In this document: positions 1 to 7,831 of the stretch, in pieces | Layout: each line of letters starts with the position of its first letter | Position numbering within the stretch: the stretch's first letter is position 1 | Assembly: GCA_003242205.1 (NCBI GenBank) | Contig: QGUR01000143.1 | Coordinates: 1 to 11,093, forward strand | DNA: 11,093 nucleotides | Origin: Chloroflexota bacterium | GTDB lineage: Bacteria; Chloroflexota; Anaerolineae; Aggregatilineales; Phototrophicaceae | Direction: 5' to 3' | The notes under the pieces: model-generated | Seen by the model: the letters and a program-made list of their open reading frames with translations, nothing else | Databases searched by the model: none | Told to the model about the DNA's origin: nothing | Position numbers and translations under genes: made by a program

Positions 1-1328
1 TTTTTAAGCGTGTAACAACGCGGACCAAACGCCAGCGCCGCCCCGGGCAGCCAGGCCCCCGGCAGCGGAACCCAGCCCACAGTGCCGACCAGCAACGAAC
101 CCACGAACAGGGCCACTGCGATCGGCGCGCGCTGCAAATTCGGTCGCTGCCCCTCGACCTGTCCGAGAATACTGATCGTGCGATCCGACGCCAGCAGCGC
201 TACGTTGGGCTGACGCCCCTGTATCAGCAGCACATCCCCCATCTGCAGCGGCACCTGACTGATCTTGCGGCGGATGGTCTCGCCGTGCCGGTTGATCGCC
301 AGCACCTGCAGGCCATAACGCTCGCGAAAACGGAACCGCTTTAATGTCCGCCCAATTAAGGGCGAACCGGGCAAGAGAATGGCCTCAACCAGATGCAACG
401 TTTCATCCGAACGCAGCGACGGATCGGACAGCTTGACGTCAGCCTTGATGTCAATCCCGGTCCGGTCCTTGATCTTCAGGATTTCGTCGCGCTGCCCTTC
501 AACCAGCAACACGTCCCCTTCCTGAAGCGACAGATCGGCGCGCGGCCCAAAGTATTGATTCTTGTCGCGCACCACACGCAGCACTTTCAGATCCAGCTCG
601 CTGCCCAGGCCGGACTCGCGCAGCGTCTTGCCGATCAGCGGCGAGTTCGGCCTGATCAACAATTCTGTCAGGTAAATCCGCACGCCGAACCCATTTTCGA
701 ATTCGCCTTCGCCAATGCGATTTGGGATGATGCGGCTGCCGATGAAGTACATGTAAGCGATGCCGAGGACCATAATCGGCACACCGACCGGGGTCAGCTC
801 GAACATCCCCATCGGCGGCATGTCATAGCGCGTCATCAACCCGCTGACAACGATATTGGTTGACGTGCTGACAAGCGTGACGGAGCTAGCGAGAATGGCC
901 GCAAAAGCGAGCGGCATGAGCAGTTGCGAGGCGCTGGTGCGCGTCCGCTGTGCCAGCCCCACCGTGATGGGCAGGAAAAATGCGGCGGCAGCCGTATTGC
1001 TCATGAACGTACTCAGCCCCGCTGCGCCAACCATGATCACCAGCAGCAGGCGTCTTGGATCCTCCCCAGTAGCGCGAATAATCGTGCGCCCCGCAGCATC
1101 CACCACGCCGGTGCGGGACAGCGCCGCCGTGAGGATGAGCAGGCCAAGGAACATCATGACCGTCTCGCTGCCAAAGCCTGCAAAGGCGCGTTCCATTGGC
1201 AGGAGGCCCGTAACGACCAACGCAACCACGACGCCCAGCGAGATGACATCGACGGGCACACGTTCGGTTGCGAACAGAACGAGGACGGTAATCAGAATGA
1301 AGAGAAGGACGGCGATTTCTGTCGTCAA
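1..1328 (-). CDS. SLC13/DASS-type permease with two RCK_C (TrkA-C) domains, C-terminus cut by window edge
   Basis: This is an inner-membrane ion-coupled transporter, read from the reverse strand; 442 codons are present and the frame runs off position 1. Residues 1-200 are hydrophobic and carry the SLC13/ArsB-type signatures FMSNTAAAAFFLP (108-120) and STSTNIVVSG (154-163), the SNT-like loops that bind Na+ and substrate in this superfamily. Two soluble RCK_C-type modules follow, at about 213-292 and 308-384; each has an LIGKTL or LIGRTL segment and ends in a GDVLL(V/I) strand. A second hydrophobic half begins at about 400. Such proteins are usually near 600 residues, so roughly a quarter is missing. 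The substrate (dicarboxylate, sulfate or other anion) cannot be told. The start is uncertain: TTG at 1328 is used here; in-frame GTG at 1337 is the alternative, and GTG at 1361 lies upstream of the likely transcription start. It lies 78 bp after thiQ, with no terminator seen between them. Confidence 0.85.
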   Translation of the reverse strand, partial: MTTEIAVLLFILITVLVLFATERVPVDVISLGVVVALVVTGLLPMERAFAGFGSETVMMFLGLLILTAALSRTGVVDAAGRTIIRATGEDPRRLLLVIMVGAAGLSTFMSNTAAAAFFLPITVGLAQRTRTSASQLLMPLAFAAILASSVTLVSTSTNIVVSGLMTRYDMPPMGMFELTPVGVPIMVLGIAYMYFIGSRIIPNRIGEGEFENGFGVRIYLTELLIRPNSPLIGKTLRESGLGSELDLKVLRVVRDKNQYFGPRADLSLQEGDVLLVEGQRDEILKIKDRTGIDIKADVKLSDPSLRSDETLHLVEAILLPGSPLIGRTLKRFRFRERYGLQVLAINRHGETIRRKISQVPLQMGDVLLIQGRQPNVALLASDRTISILGQVEGQRPNLQRAPIAVALFVGSLLVGTVGWVPLPGAWLPGAALAFGPRCYTLK

Positions 1329-1363
1329 GGCTGACACTATTCTTGTAATAGATGCGCGCACAT

Positions 1364-1392
1364 ACTATAGCCGTTTCACCGCAGGAGGTCTA
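1364..1392 (-). promoter_or_regulatory. candidate sigma70-type promoter for the SLC13 permease gene
   Basis: On the minus strand, TAGACC (1392-1387, 4 of 6 matches to TTGACA) lies 17 bp before TATAGT (1369-1364, 5 of 6 matches to TATAAT). The expected transcript start is near 1357. This would let the permease be expressed apart from the TPP-controlled thi operon and would exclude the GTG at 1361 as its start codon. The call rests on motif matching only. Confidence 0.35.
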
Positions 1393-1406
1393 TACCTTTG
1401 CCGGCG

Positions 1407-2441
1407 TTATCCTGAGAGACCGGCGCGCAGGGGGATCAGGCCATCGGGATTGATCTGCACCCATACCCGCTGGCCGACGCCGGGCGTGAAGCCGGCGCGA
1501 ACAGGATGCGGCAGCGTCAGTTCAATGCCGCTTTCATGGCGAACCTGAAGGCGATAATGCGCGCCCTGAAATGTGCATTCGATCACCCTGCCCTCCACCG
1601 ACAACGCGCCATCCTGCGCGCCGAGTGACAGGCTATCGGGATGCAGCAGAACCGCGTCCGCAGGCGCAGAGAGCGCGAAGGTTCCAAGGGGCGTCGTGAC
1701 ATGGCCATCCGCCGCCTGATCGACCGGAATAATGTTGGTGAGACCCAGAAAGCGCGCCACGAAAACCGTTCGCGGGCAGCAATACAGCGCCTGCGGCGTG
1801 TCAAGCTGCTCGATACGCCCGGCGTTCATGACGCCGATACGGTCGGCAACGGCGTAGGCTTCCTGCTGATCGTGAGTCACGTAGATCGCCGTCAGGCCAA
1901 TCGACTTGACGATCTCGCGCAGCTCGACGACCAGCCGGTCGCGCAATGCAGCGTCCAGCGAACCCATCGGCTCGTCGAGCATCAGCAGGCGCGGCCTCGG
2001 CGCAAGGCTGCGCGCGAGCGCTACCCGCTGGCGTTCCCCGCCCGATAACTGGCTGACATCGCGCCGGGCATATTCGGACAGGCCGACGAGGGATAGCGCT
2101 TCGGCAACCCGTTCCTGTCGCTCGGCGGCGGGTATTTGCCGCATTCGCAGGCCAAAGGCGACGTTATCCGCCACGTTCATGTGAGGAAAGAGGGCGAAAT
2201 CCTGAAACATCAGGCCAAAGTCGCGGCGGTGCACCGGTACGTCGATGATCGACCGTCCACCGAGGCGCACGTCTCCGCCACTGGGCCGCTCCAGCCCGGC
2301 GATAATTCGCAGCAGCGTCGTCTTGCCACAACCGCTAGGGCCGAGCAGGCACAGGATTTCCCCTTCGCGGACCTCCAGATCAATCCCCTGAAGCACCGCC
2401 AGCGATCCATAACGATGGGTGATGTTGTGCAGTTGGAGCAT
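1407..2441 (-). CDS. thiQ: thiamine ABC transporter, ATP-binding subunit ThiQ with C-terminal TOBE-like domain
   Basis: This is the cytoplasmic ATPase that powers thiamine (or TPP) import through ThiP. All nucleotide-binding motifs are intact: A-loop Tyr11, Walker A GPSGCGKTT (34-42), Q-loop Gln80, signature LSGGERQR (132-139), Walker B LLMLDEP (152-158) and switch His190. At 344 residues it is about 110 longer than E. coli ThiQ. The extra C-terminus (about 240-340) looks like the TOBE beta-barrel found in CysA, PotA and FbpC. By similarity alone it could be called a spermidine, sulfate or iron ATPase; the riboswitch and the ThiB and ThiP neighbours decide for thiamine. Its ATG overlaps the thiP stop by one base (TGATG), which indicates translational coupling. 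Confidence 0.88.
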   Translation of the reverse strand: MLQLHNITHRYGSLAVLQGIDLEVREGEILCLLGPSGCGKTTLLRIIAGLERPSGGDVRLGGRSIIDVPVHRRDFGLMFQDFALFPHMNVADNVAFGLRMRQIPAAERQERVAEALSLVGLSEYARRDVSQLSGGERQRVALARSLAPRPRLLMLDEPMGSLDAALRDRLVVELREIVKSIGLTAIYVTHDQQEAYAVADRIGVMNAGRIEQLDTPQALYCCPRTVFVARFLGLTNIIPVDQAADGHVTTPLGTFALSAPADAVLLHPDSLSLGAQDGALSVEGRVIECTFQGAHYRLQVRHESGIELTLPHPVRAGFTPGVGQRVWVQINPDGLIPLRAGLSG

Positions 2442-4141
2442 CAGAACTCACTGGTTCCCAGTGTACGTGTACGTTCGATGACGATAAAGCTGACGGCGCA
2501 GACCACCATCAACAATACGCTCATGGCCAGCGCCTGACCGTAGTTGGACGCGCCGGGCTGTCCGAGCAGCCGGAAAATGACGACCGGCATGGTTGGCGTG
2601 TCAGGCCGGGCGATGAACAACGATGCGCCGAACTCGCCCATCGACACCGTGAAGGCGAACGTCGCCCCAACAATCAGGCTGCGGCTGATGAGCGGCACGT
2701 CGATCAGCCGCCAGACCTGCCCCGGCGACGCGCCGAGCACGCGCGCCGCTTCGCGCAGGCTGCGCGGGATGCCCCGGAGCGCGGGCAAAACGCTGCGAAC
2801 GACGAACGGCATGGCGACCAGCGTGTGCGCTATGGGGATCAGCAGCGGCGACACGCGCAGCCCGGTGCTGACGAACAACGGCGCGATGATATAACCGAAA
2901 CCGAGCGTCACCGCACTGGTTGCCAGCGGCAGCATAAAAAGCGGATCAAGCCACGCCGTCAGCAACGAACGCCGCCCGGAGAGCAGGTAGGCCGCGATGA
3001 CACCCAGAACCACCGACAACACAGTCGTCGCCAGCGCAAAGCGCAGCGAATTGCCAACGGCCTCCAGCGGCGGCACGAACAGCACCGAACCGCGCGGGTT
3101 GGACGACAAAAGCTCGAAGTAGCGCGTCGTCAGGCCATCGGGCGATGAGAACGCGCGGGCAACCAACGCCAGCAGCGGCGCGAACAACAGGACGATCATG
3201 ATGATCAGGTTAACCGCTACCAGCAACCGCTGGCGCGTCGTCTGCGGTGGCCGCGCCACCGTCCGCGCACTTTGCAGATCGACGACCGTTTGGCGCTGCA
3301 AGCGCGTGTACAGCACCAGCATCAAGAACATCGCGCCGATTTGCACCAGCGACAGCGCGGCGGCCATCGGCAGGTTAAACAGGCTGATCGCCTGTCGATA
3401 GATTTCGACCTCCAGCGTGGCAAACTGCAACCCGCCGAGGATCAGAATGACGCCGAAACTGGTGAAGGTGAAGCTGAACACCAGAATCGCCGCCGCCAGA
3501 ATGGCCGGGCGCAGCATCGGCAGACGAATGTGCCACCACAGCCGCCAGCCGTGCGCGCCAAGCACCCGCGCCGCTTCTTCCATGCGAATGCTCTGGGTGG
3601 CCCAGAAACTGCTGATCATGCGCAGCGCCAGCGAGTAGTTGTAAAAGACATGCACGATCAAAATGAGTGGGAGAGTACGCACAAGCTGGATGGGCGGCGT
3701 GTCGAGATCGAACGCCATCATCAGCCATTCGTTGAGCAGGCCGCGCGGCCCGACCAGCGCCATGAACGCCGCCGCGACGACCACCGTCGGCAGCACAAAC
3801 GGCAGTGTCGCCAGCGACAGCAGCAGCGACTTCCCCGGAAACTGGTAGCGGGCGACGACATAGGAGGCCGGCAGCGCCAGCGCCAGCGTCAGCAGCGTGG
3901 ACAGGGTCGCCTGCCAGATAGTGAACCACAGCGTGTTGAGATAGTAGGACGAACTGACCAGCTCGGCAAAGCTGCTGAGGTCGAGCCGGCCTTCCGGGGC
4001 CAGACTGACGATCAGAATCGACGCCAGCGGGTAGAAGAAGAACAGCAGCAAAAAAAGGAGCGGTACGAGCAGCAGCCCGTACCGCCAGCCGCGGAAGCGC
4101 CCGGCTACCGCAGCACCGTTTCGGTCCATGCCTGGATCCAT
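2441..4141 (-). CDS. thiP: thiamine ABC transporter, double-length permease ThiP
   Basis: This is the membrane channel subunit for thiamine uptake, made as one 566-residue chain that joins two permease halves, as in E. coli ThiP (about 536). It has about 12 hydrophobic segments. Each half carries the EAA loop that docks on the ATPase: EEAARVLGAHGWRLWWHIRLP (188-208) and REAARVLGASPGQVWRLIDVP (463-483). A hydrophilic linker at about 281-305 separates the halves. FbpB-type ferric permeases share this fused layout, so the thiamine call rests on the operon. The start is uncertain between ATG at 4141 and ATG at 4129 (the fifth codon); neither has a strong Shine-Dalgarno site, and both overlap the end of thiB (37 or 25 bases), so translation probably depends on thiB. 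Confidence 0.88.
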   Translation of the reverse strand: MDPGMDRNGAAVAGRFRGWRYGLLLVPLLFLLLFFFYPLASILIVSLAPEGRLDLSSFAELVSSSYYLNTLWFTIWQATLSTLLTLALALPASYVVARYQFPGKSLLLSLATLPFVLPTVVVAAAFMALVGPRGLLNEWLMMAFDLDTPPIQLVRTLPLILIVHVFYNYSLALRMISSFWATQSIRMEEAARVLGAHGWRLWWHIRLPMLRPAILAAAILVFSFTFTSFGVILILGGLQFATLEVEIYRQAISLFNLPMAAALSLVQIGAMFLMLVLYTRLQRQTVVDLQSARTVARPPQTTRQRLLVAVNLIIMIVLLFAPLLALVARAFSSPDGLTTRYFELLSSNPRGSVLFVPPLEAVGNSLRFALATTVLSVVLGVIAAYLLSGRRSLLTAWLDPLFMLPLATSAVTLGFGYIIAPLFVSTGLRVSPLLIPIAHTLVAMPFVVRSVLPALRGIPRSLREAARVLGASPGQVWRLIDVPLISRSLIVGATFAFTVSMGEFGASLFIARPDTPTMPVVIFRLLGQPGASNYGQALAMSVLLMVVCAVSFIVIERTRTLGTSEF

Positions 4142-5157
4142 GTCTCGCGGTTGGCGTCGATATCAGCGACGTCCATCTCGATCACCTCGTCGGGAATTTC
4201 GGCGTATTCCAGAAAGACCTCCGGCAATTCGGCCTCGGCGTTCACCGGAAAGACGAACATATTGAGCGGCATATCTTCCTGGAACGGCACGCTCAGCAGA
4301 AAATCGATGAACTGCTGCGCGGCATCCAGATTATCGGTCCCCTGCAGAATGCCCGCATACTCGATCTGGCGGAAGCAGGTATTATCGGCGGCGATGACGC
4401 CCGTCGGCGCGGCGTCAAGCTCCTCCTCGGCAAAATAGACTTCAGCCGGCGGGCTGCTGGCATAGCTCACAACCAGCGGTCGCGTGCCGTCGCTGCCGCC
4501 GCTCCCGCTGAACTCGCCATAGTAAGCCGTGCTCCAGTCATCGACCACCAGCACGTCGTTGTTTACCAGATCCTGCCAGTAGTCGAGATAAGTATAGTCT
4601 CCTTCCTCGCCAAAAACGCCAATGGTCGCCAGCAGGAATGCCAGACCGGGCGATGACGTGGCCGGATTTTCGACCACCAGCAGGCCCTCATAGGCGGGAT
4701 CGGCCAGCGCAGCGAGATCCTCCGGCAGCGGGAGATCATGCTGCTCGAAATAGGCGACATCGTAATTGAGGCAAACATCGCCATAATCAATCGGAGTCAC
4801 ACGATGTTCGGGGTCGGTATGGAACGCCTCCGGCACAACTTCCAGCAAAGGCGACTCATATGGCACGAACAGATCGGCAGCCAGCGCCCGACCCAGGAAG
4901 GTGTTATCGACGCCGAACATCACGTCACCCAGCGGCGCTTCGCGGCTCAGGACCGACTGGTTGACCATTGTGCCGGTATCGCCGAGGTGCAGCACCTCCA
5001 CCACGATACCCGTTTCCTCCGTGAACGCCGCCATCACGTCCTCGCTATAGCCGAAGCTGTCATGCGCGATCACCGTCAGCGTCTGCGCGCTTTCCTGCGC
5101 GCTCAGCGGCAGCGCCGCCAACATGACCAACAAGCAGAACACAAAACAGCGCAACAT
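4105..5157 (-). CDS. thiB: thiamine-binding extracytoplasmic protein ThiB (TbpA)
   Basis: This is the solute-binding protein that captures thiamine outside the membrane and hands it to ThiP. The chain is 350 residues with a signal peptide at 1-20 and likely cleavage LSA^QES. It follows E. coli TbpA through its length: TVIAHDSFGYSED near the N-terminus, DVMFGVDNTFLGRAL (78-92), NPATSSPGLAFLL (164-176), DDWSTAYYGEF (206-216) and SYASSP (231-236). The Trp208 and Tyr232 segments match those that hold thiamine in TbpA. The start is fixed by GGAGG at 5170-5166, 8 bases before ATG 5157; the frame stays open to 5259, but that stretch is riboswitch leader. There is no lipobox, so the protein is probably released into a periplasm-like space or held only by its partners. 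It is the first gene of the TPP-regulated operon. Confidence 0.93.
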   Translation of the reverse strand: MLRCFVFCLLVMLAALPLSAQESAQTLTVIAHDSFGYSEDVMAAFTEETGIVVEVLHLGDTGTMVNQSVLSREAPLGDVMFGVDNTFLGRALAADLFVPYESPLLEVVPEAFHTDPEHRVTPIDYGDVCLNYDVAYFEQHDLPLPEDLAALADPAYEGLLVVENPATSSPGLAFLLATIGVFGEEGDYTYLDYWQDLVNNDVLVVDDWSTAYYGEFSGSGGSDGTRPLVVSYASSPPAEVYFAEEELDAAPTGVIAADNTCFRQIEYAGILQGTDNLDAAQQFIDFLLSVPFQEDMPLNMFVFPVNAEAELPEVFLEYAEIPDEVIEMDVADIDANRETWIQAWTETVLR

Positions 5158-5206
5158 GAAAAAAGCCTCCTGAACTCGATGAAGCGAACCATGCCAGGGG
5201 CCGTTT

Positions 5207-5237
5207 AAAGAAACACCCCTACGCAGCGGTAGGGGTG
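5207..5237 (-). terminator. intrinsic terminator of the TPP riboswitch (expression platform)
   Basis: The minus strand has a perfect 9-bp stem, CACCCCTAC (5237-5229) with GTAGGGGTG (5222-5214), a 6-base loop, and then TTTCTTT (5213-5207). It lies between the TPP aptamer and thiB. The stem's 5' arm CCCTAC (5234-5229) is also complementary to GTAGGG (5266-5261) in the aptamer 3' strand. Without TPP that pairing would form an antiterminator; with TPP the aptamer keeps its own strand and the terminator folds. The hairpin is seen directly; the switching model is inferred. Confidence 0.85.
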
Positions 5238-5251
5238 AATTGCGATACGGA

Positions 5252-5352
5252 TAGCGCACTCCCTACGCCGGCATGACCCGGATCAGGTTAAGGGTCGGCG
5301 CGACACTACGCGCCCTCTCAGCCCGCTTGCGCAGACTCCCCTGGACTGTGAT
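5252..5352 (-). ncRNA. TPP riboswitch aptamer (THI element)
   Basis: This RNA domain binds thiamine pyrophosphate and controls the thi operon. On the minus strand the conserved THI-box parts appear in order: a GGGGAGTC strand, a GC-GCAA-GC hairpin, the pyrimidine-sensor CTGAGA (5321-5316), ACCC, then ACCTGATCCGGGTCATGCC, and finally GCGTAGGGA. The variable P3a-like arm between CTGAGA and ACCC is short (GGCGCG paired with CGCGCC). The outer P1 stem is weak on paper, which suits a switch in which this strand can be captured by a downstream partner. It starts about 9 bases after the predicted transcript start and about 95 bases before thiB. Confidence 0.96.
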
Positions 5353-5367
5353 GTTTGTCGAAATAGA

Positions 5368-5396
5368 AGTATAACGCGACAGGCGAAAATAAGCAA
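5368..5396 (-). promoter_or_regulatory. promoter of the thiBPQ operon
   Basis: On the minus strand TTGCTT (5396-5391) and TATACT (5373-5368, 5 of 6 matches to TATAAT) are separated by exactly 17 bases. The predicted transcript start, near 5361, lies just before the TPP aptamer, so the whole aptamer and terminator are transcribed. Position, spacing and context agree. Confidence 0.7.
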
Positions 5397-5404
5397 ATAC
5401 AGCG

Positions 5405-5420
5405 CGCCGGATAGCCGGCG
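5405..5420 (-). terminator. weak candidate terminator after the CoA-transferase gene
   Basis: A 6-bp GC stem, CGCCGG with CCGGCG around a CTAT loop, lies about 60 bases after the CoA-transferase stop. A T-rich stretch (TATTTGCTTATTTT) begins a few bases later, but it overlaps the thi promoter -35 box and is not a clean T-tract. It could end the upstream operon or could be chance. Confidence 0.3.
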
Positions 5421-5478
5421 GCAGAAGGCAGGCCAGGCCGCGCGCTGCAGAGGGAGGCACAATCCGGGATGCCATGCG

Positions 5479-6366
5479 CTATGGCGTGGCAGCAGTCCCG
5501 GTTGTGTCTCCCCTAATGAAGCCAGACAAATATGCATCGAATTGTCCGGCGTTGCAGGCCTCGATGTAACGCATGAACTCGCCGCCGCCCACCGGATAGT
5601 CGGGATAGCAGCTGGTCGGCCAGGCCCCACCCGGCGCATGAACCAGATACGACGCGCCGGGCGCAGGAATCATCAGGCCATCGACGGAGCGCTGGCAACG
5701 TTCGACGATTCGCTCGACGGTAACGATGACCGTATCCGCCAGATAGACCAGCTCCATATCGACGCCCAGATTGTTGTTCAGCACGACGTTGCCAGCGCGG
5801 TCGCCTTCCAGCCCGTGCAGCACGGCGATGTCGCAACGCAGCGCCGGAAAGGCCATGAGTTCCTCACCGCTGTACGGATCGACCACCGTTTTGACATCGG
5901 GGCGCAGCTTCGGCAGATCAGTCCCGATCCACGCAGCAGACGGCATGAAGCTCACGCCTGCCAGCTTGGCGCGGATGCCCAGCGCCAGACTGGCCTCGGT
6001 TTCTTCGATAACGCGAATCGCGCCCTGTTGCGCCGCTTCGGTGAACATCGGCGCGAACCCGAACGCTTCCAGACCAAAATAGCAGGTACGAACGGCTTCG
6101 ACACAGCCCGCGCCCACCAGCAGGTCGCTTTCAAAACCGGCGGTGAAGCAGAGCAGCGTCAGGTTTCTGGGCCGCTTCTCGCGCGCCAGCAGTGCCCGCA
6201 CGAAACCGACCGGTCGCCGGTAGATCGTCATGCCGCCGAGCGCGAGCGTCGCGCCATCGGGAACCAGCGCCGCCGCCTCGTCAAGTGTGATCCACGTACC
6301 CACCGTCAATTCGCGTATCCTTTCAGCGCACTCCAGCGACAGCCCGGTCATTCCGGGATCAGGCAA
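5479..6366 (-). CDS. CoA-transferase family I, alpha-type subunit (glutaconate CoA-transferase subunit A-like)
   Basis: The protein (295 residues) resembles the A subunit of two-subunit CoA-transferases, enzymes that move CoA between carboxylic acids in the cytoplasm. The N-terminal LVPDGATLALGGMTIYRRP (34-52) matches the glycine-rich opening of the family, and the middle FVRALLA...NLTLLCFTAG segment and the FPALRCDIAVLHG and GNVVLNNN stretches also fit. In this family the catalytic glutamate lies in the B subunit, and no B-subunit gene follows: the next gene is the thi operon. A partner encoded elsewhere, or another function, is therefore implied. The start is uncertain: TTG 6366 has GGACGGA just upstream and overlaps the previous stop by 8 bases; ATG 6351 would give 290 residues. 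The substrate is unknown. Confidence 0.8.
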   Translation of the reverse strand: MPDPGMTGLSLECAERIRELTVGTWITLDEAAALVPDGATLALGGMTIYRRPVGFVRALLAREKRPRNLTLLCFTAGFESDLLVGAGCVEAVRTCYFGLEAFGFAPMFTEAAQQGAIRVIEETEASLALGIRAKLAGVSFMPSAAWIGTDLPKLRPDVKTVVDPYSGEELMAFPALRCDIAVLHGLEGDRAGNVVLNNNLGVDMELVYLADTVIVTVERIVERCQRSVDGLMIPAPGASYLVHAPGGAWPTSCYPDYPVGGGEFMRYIEACNAGQFDAYLSGFIRGDTTGTAATP

Positions 6367-7831
6367 ACAAATCCGTCCCGCGCATCTCCATCGGCAGCGA
6401 CATGATCCACCATGTAACGAGCATCATGCCGAGCAAAAGCAGCGCCCACGGCATCAGGCCGGGCATGCCGTTGCGTTTGTAGAGGCGCATGGCCGCCCGC
6501 TGGGCCAGCAGCAGGCTCCAGAAAAAGCCGCCTGCGAGAACGACCACCTGCACCAGACTGATCACGGTCGTATCTGCCGCTGCGCCAAACCGCGTCCATT
6601 CTCCCGGCATGCCGAAGAACTCCTGCAGCACCGGGATGATCGTCAGCGGCGCGATCAGGAAGTGGAAGGCGTAATGGGCAAACCAAACGCCGAAACCGAG
6701 CGGGACGAACGCCGGAGCAAACGCCGCCACGACTTCGCGCAGCGACAGGCGGCCGGCCGCGCCCGCCAGCGCCCGGCTGGCCCACCCCGCCAGCAGCGTC
6801 AGCGCTACCGGCAGCAGCAGGTTGCCAACGCCAAAAAGAATGAGCAGCGCGACGGCTTCGCTCCGAAGATAGAGCGTATTCGCCAGCCATTCCAGCAATG
6901 CGTACACCGGCGGAACCATGCCAAAAGCGTTGGTCATGCCGGTAAACGCGAGGATGACGACCAGCAGCGACACGTCCCAGCGACCGGGCCACGAGCCAGG
7001 TTCGCTCAATTCCCGACCGTGTGGGCGCAGCATCAAACCCGCATTGTCATACGGGCAGGCGCGAACGCAGTCCAGGCACATGGTGCAATCGAGGTTGGAT
7101 TTCACCTGTGGCGCGAACAGCAGCGTACCACAGCCGAGAACGCCGTCGGGGCCGTGTTTGACCTCGCGCGTCTGGCCGCCACCGATGTCATCGACGCGAA
7201 TGACGGGCTGCGGCGCGTAGCTGCCGTTGACACATTCCTTGCCGACGCAGCGGGCGCAGATATCTGGGTCGCGCACGCCGATCTGCGTTGGCGAGAGCGT
7301 GCTGTAGACATAGTTGAAACTGCCGAGCGGGCAGACATACTTGCAAAAGGCCGATTCGGTGAACAGCGCTTCCAGCACAAACGAGGCGACAAAGTAGGCG
7401 ACAATCACCCACGCCGTCAGCAGCGGGCTGGCCCAGAGATCGAGCCATTCGTAGAGAAAGAAGAGGAGGAACAGCCCGCCAATCGCCAGCCACTTGTTGC
7501 GAAGGGCGCGCGGAAACCGCTTTCCTCGAATGCTGAGACGCCGGGCGGCGCTGCGCGGCAGCGCGAACGGACAGGCCATGCAAAACAGATTGCCCGCCAC
7601 CAGCAAGACCACGACCAGCAGGCCGCGATAATGCACCCATGACGTGACGGTCGCCAGATTGCGCGCCGCGTTCTGCGGGCCGGTAAAACCGTCGATCACC
7701 AGCAGCAGCGCGATGGCAAACAGCGCCACCTGCATGACCAGCCGGCCCCGACGCCAACGCAAAAACCGGCCGATCAGCGGAACACGCAGCACATCAATCG
7801 GGCCACGGTGGGGCAAAGTCATGTCAGCCAT
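6359..7831 (-). CDS. membrane polyferredoxin, 4Fe-4S protein of the NapH/CcoG/NosR type
   Basis: This is a 490-residue multi-spanning protein that likely passes electrons across or along the cytoplasmic membrane. Helices lie at about 31-47, 70-88, 115-130 and 137-157, with several more at 290-490. Cysteine motifs are CMACP (84-88), CKYVCP (163-168), CARCVGKEC (192-200) and CTMCLDCVRACP (249-260), plus Cys234. The first two are the paired CxxCP and CxxxCP motifs at helix ends of NapH/NosR-like proteins; the last two form a soluble ferredoxin region for about two 4Fe-4S clusters. The second half has no such motif and is long for CcoG. ATG 7831 overlaps the upstream lipoprotein stop by 8 bases; ATG 7822 is an alternative. 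The frame stays open to 7906, but that part is only the shadow of the neighbour's His-rich tail. Its function is probably tied to the lipoprotein before it. Confidence 0.85.
   Translation of the reverse strand: MADMTLPHRGPIDVLRVPLIGRFLRWRRGRLVMQVALFAIALLLVIDGFTGPQNAARNLATVTSWVHYRGLLVVVLLVAGNLFCMACPFALPRSAARRLSIRGKRFPRALRNKWLAIGGLFLLFFLYEWLDLWASPLLTAWVIVAYFVASFVLEALFTESAFCKYVCPLGSFNYVYSTLSPTQIGVRDPDICARCVGKECVNGSYAPQPVIRVDDIGGGQTREVKHGPDGVLGCGTLLFAPQVKSNLDCTMCLDCVRACPYDNAGLMLRPHGRELSEPGSWPGRWDVSLLVVILAFTGMTNAFGMVPPVYALLEWLANTLYLRSEAVALLILFGVGNLLLPVALTLLAGWASRALAGAAGRLSLREVVAAFAPAFVPLGFGVWFAHYAFHFLIAPLTIIPVLQEFFGMPGEWTRFGAAADTTVISLVQVVVLAGGFFWSLLLAQRAAMRLYKRNGMPGLMPWALLLLGMMLVTWWIMSLPMEMRGTDLFA

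Noticed and set aside
393..863. Plus-strand frames over the first 1.5 kb
   Set aside because: They are antisense to the SLC13 permease, which has continuous membrane helices, SNT motifs and two RCK_C domains.
3272..4438. 388-codon open frame on the plus strand, very rich in Gln and Arg
   Set aside because: It is antisense to thiP and the end of thiB, which have clear motifs and family matches. The Gln/Arg-rich composition is a typical antisense shadow of GC-rich coding DNA.
5158..5259. Longer N-terminus for ThiB starting at 5259
   Set aside because: This stretch is riboswitch leader and terminator. A strong GGAGG and a proper signal peptide place the start at 5157.
6230..7642. 470-codon open frame on the plus strand
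   Set aside because: It is antisense to the polyferredoxin and CoA-transferase genes, both supported by motifs. It has low-complexity Gln/Arg/His composition and no domain.
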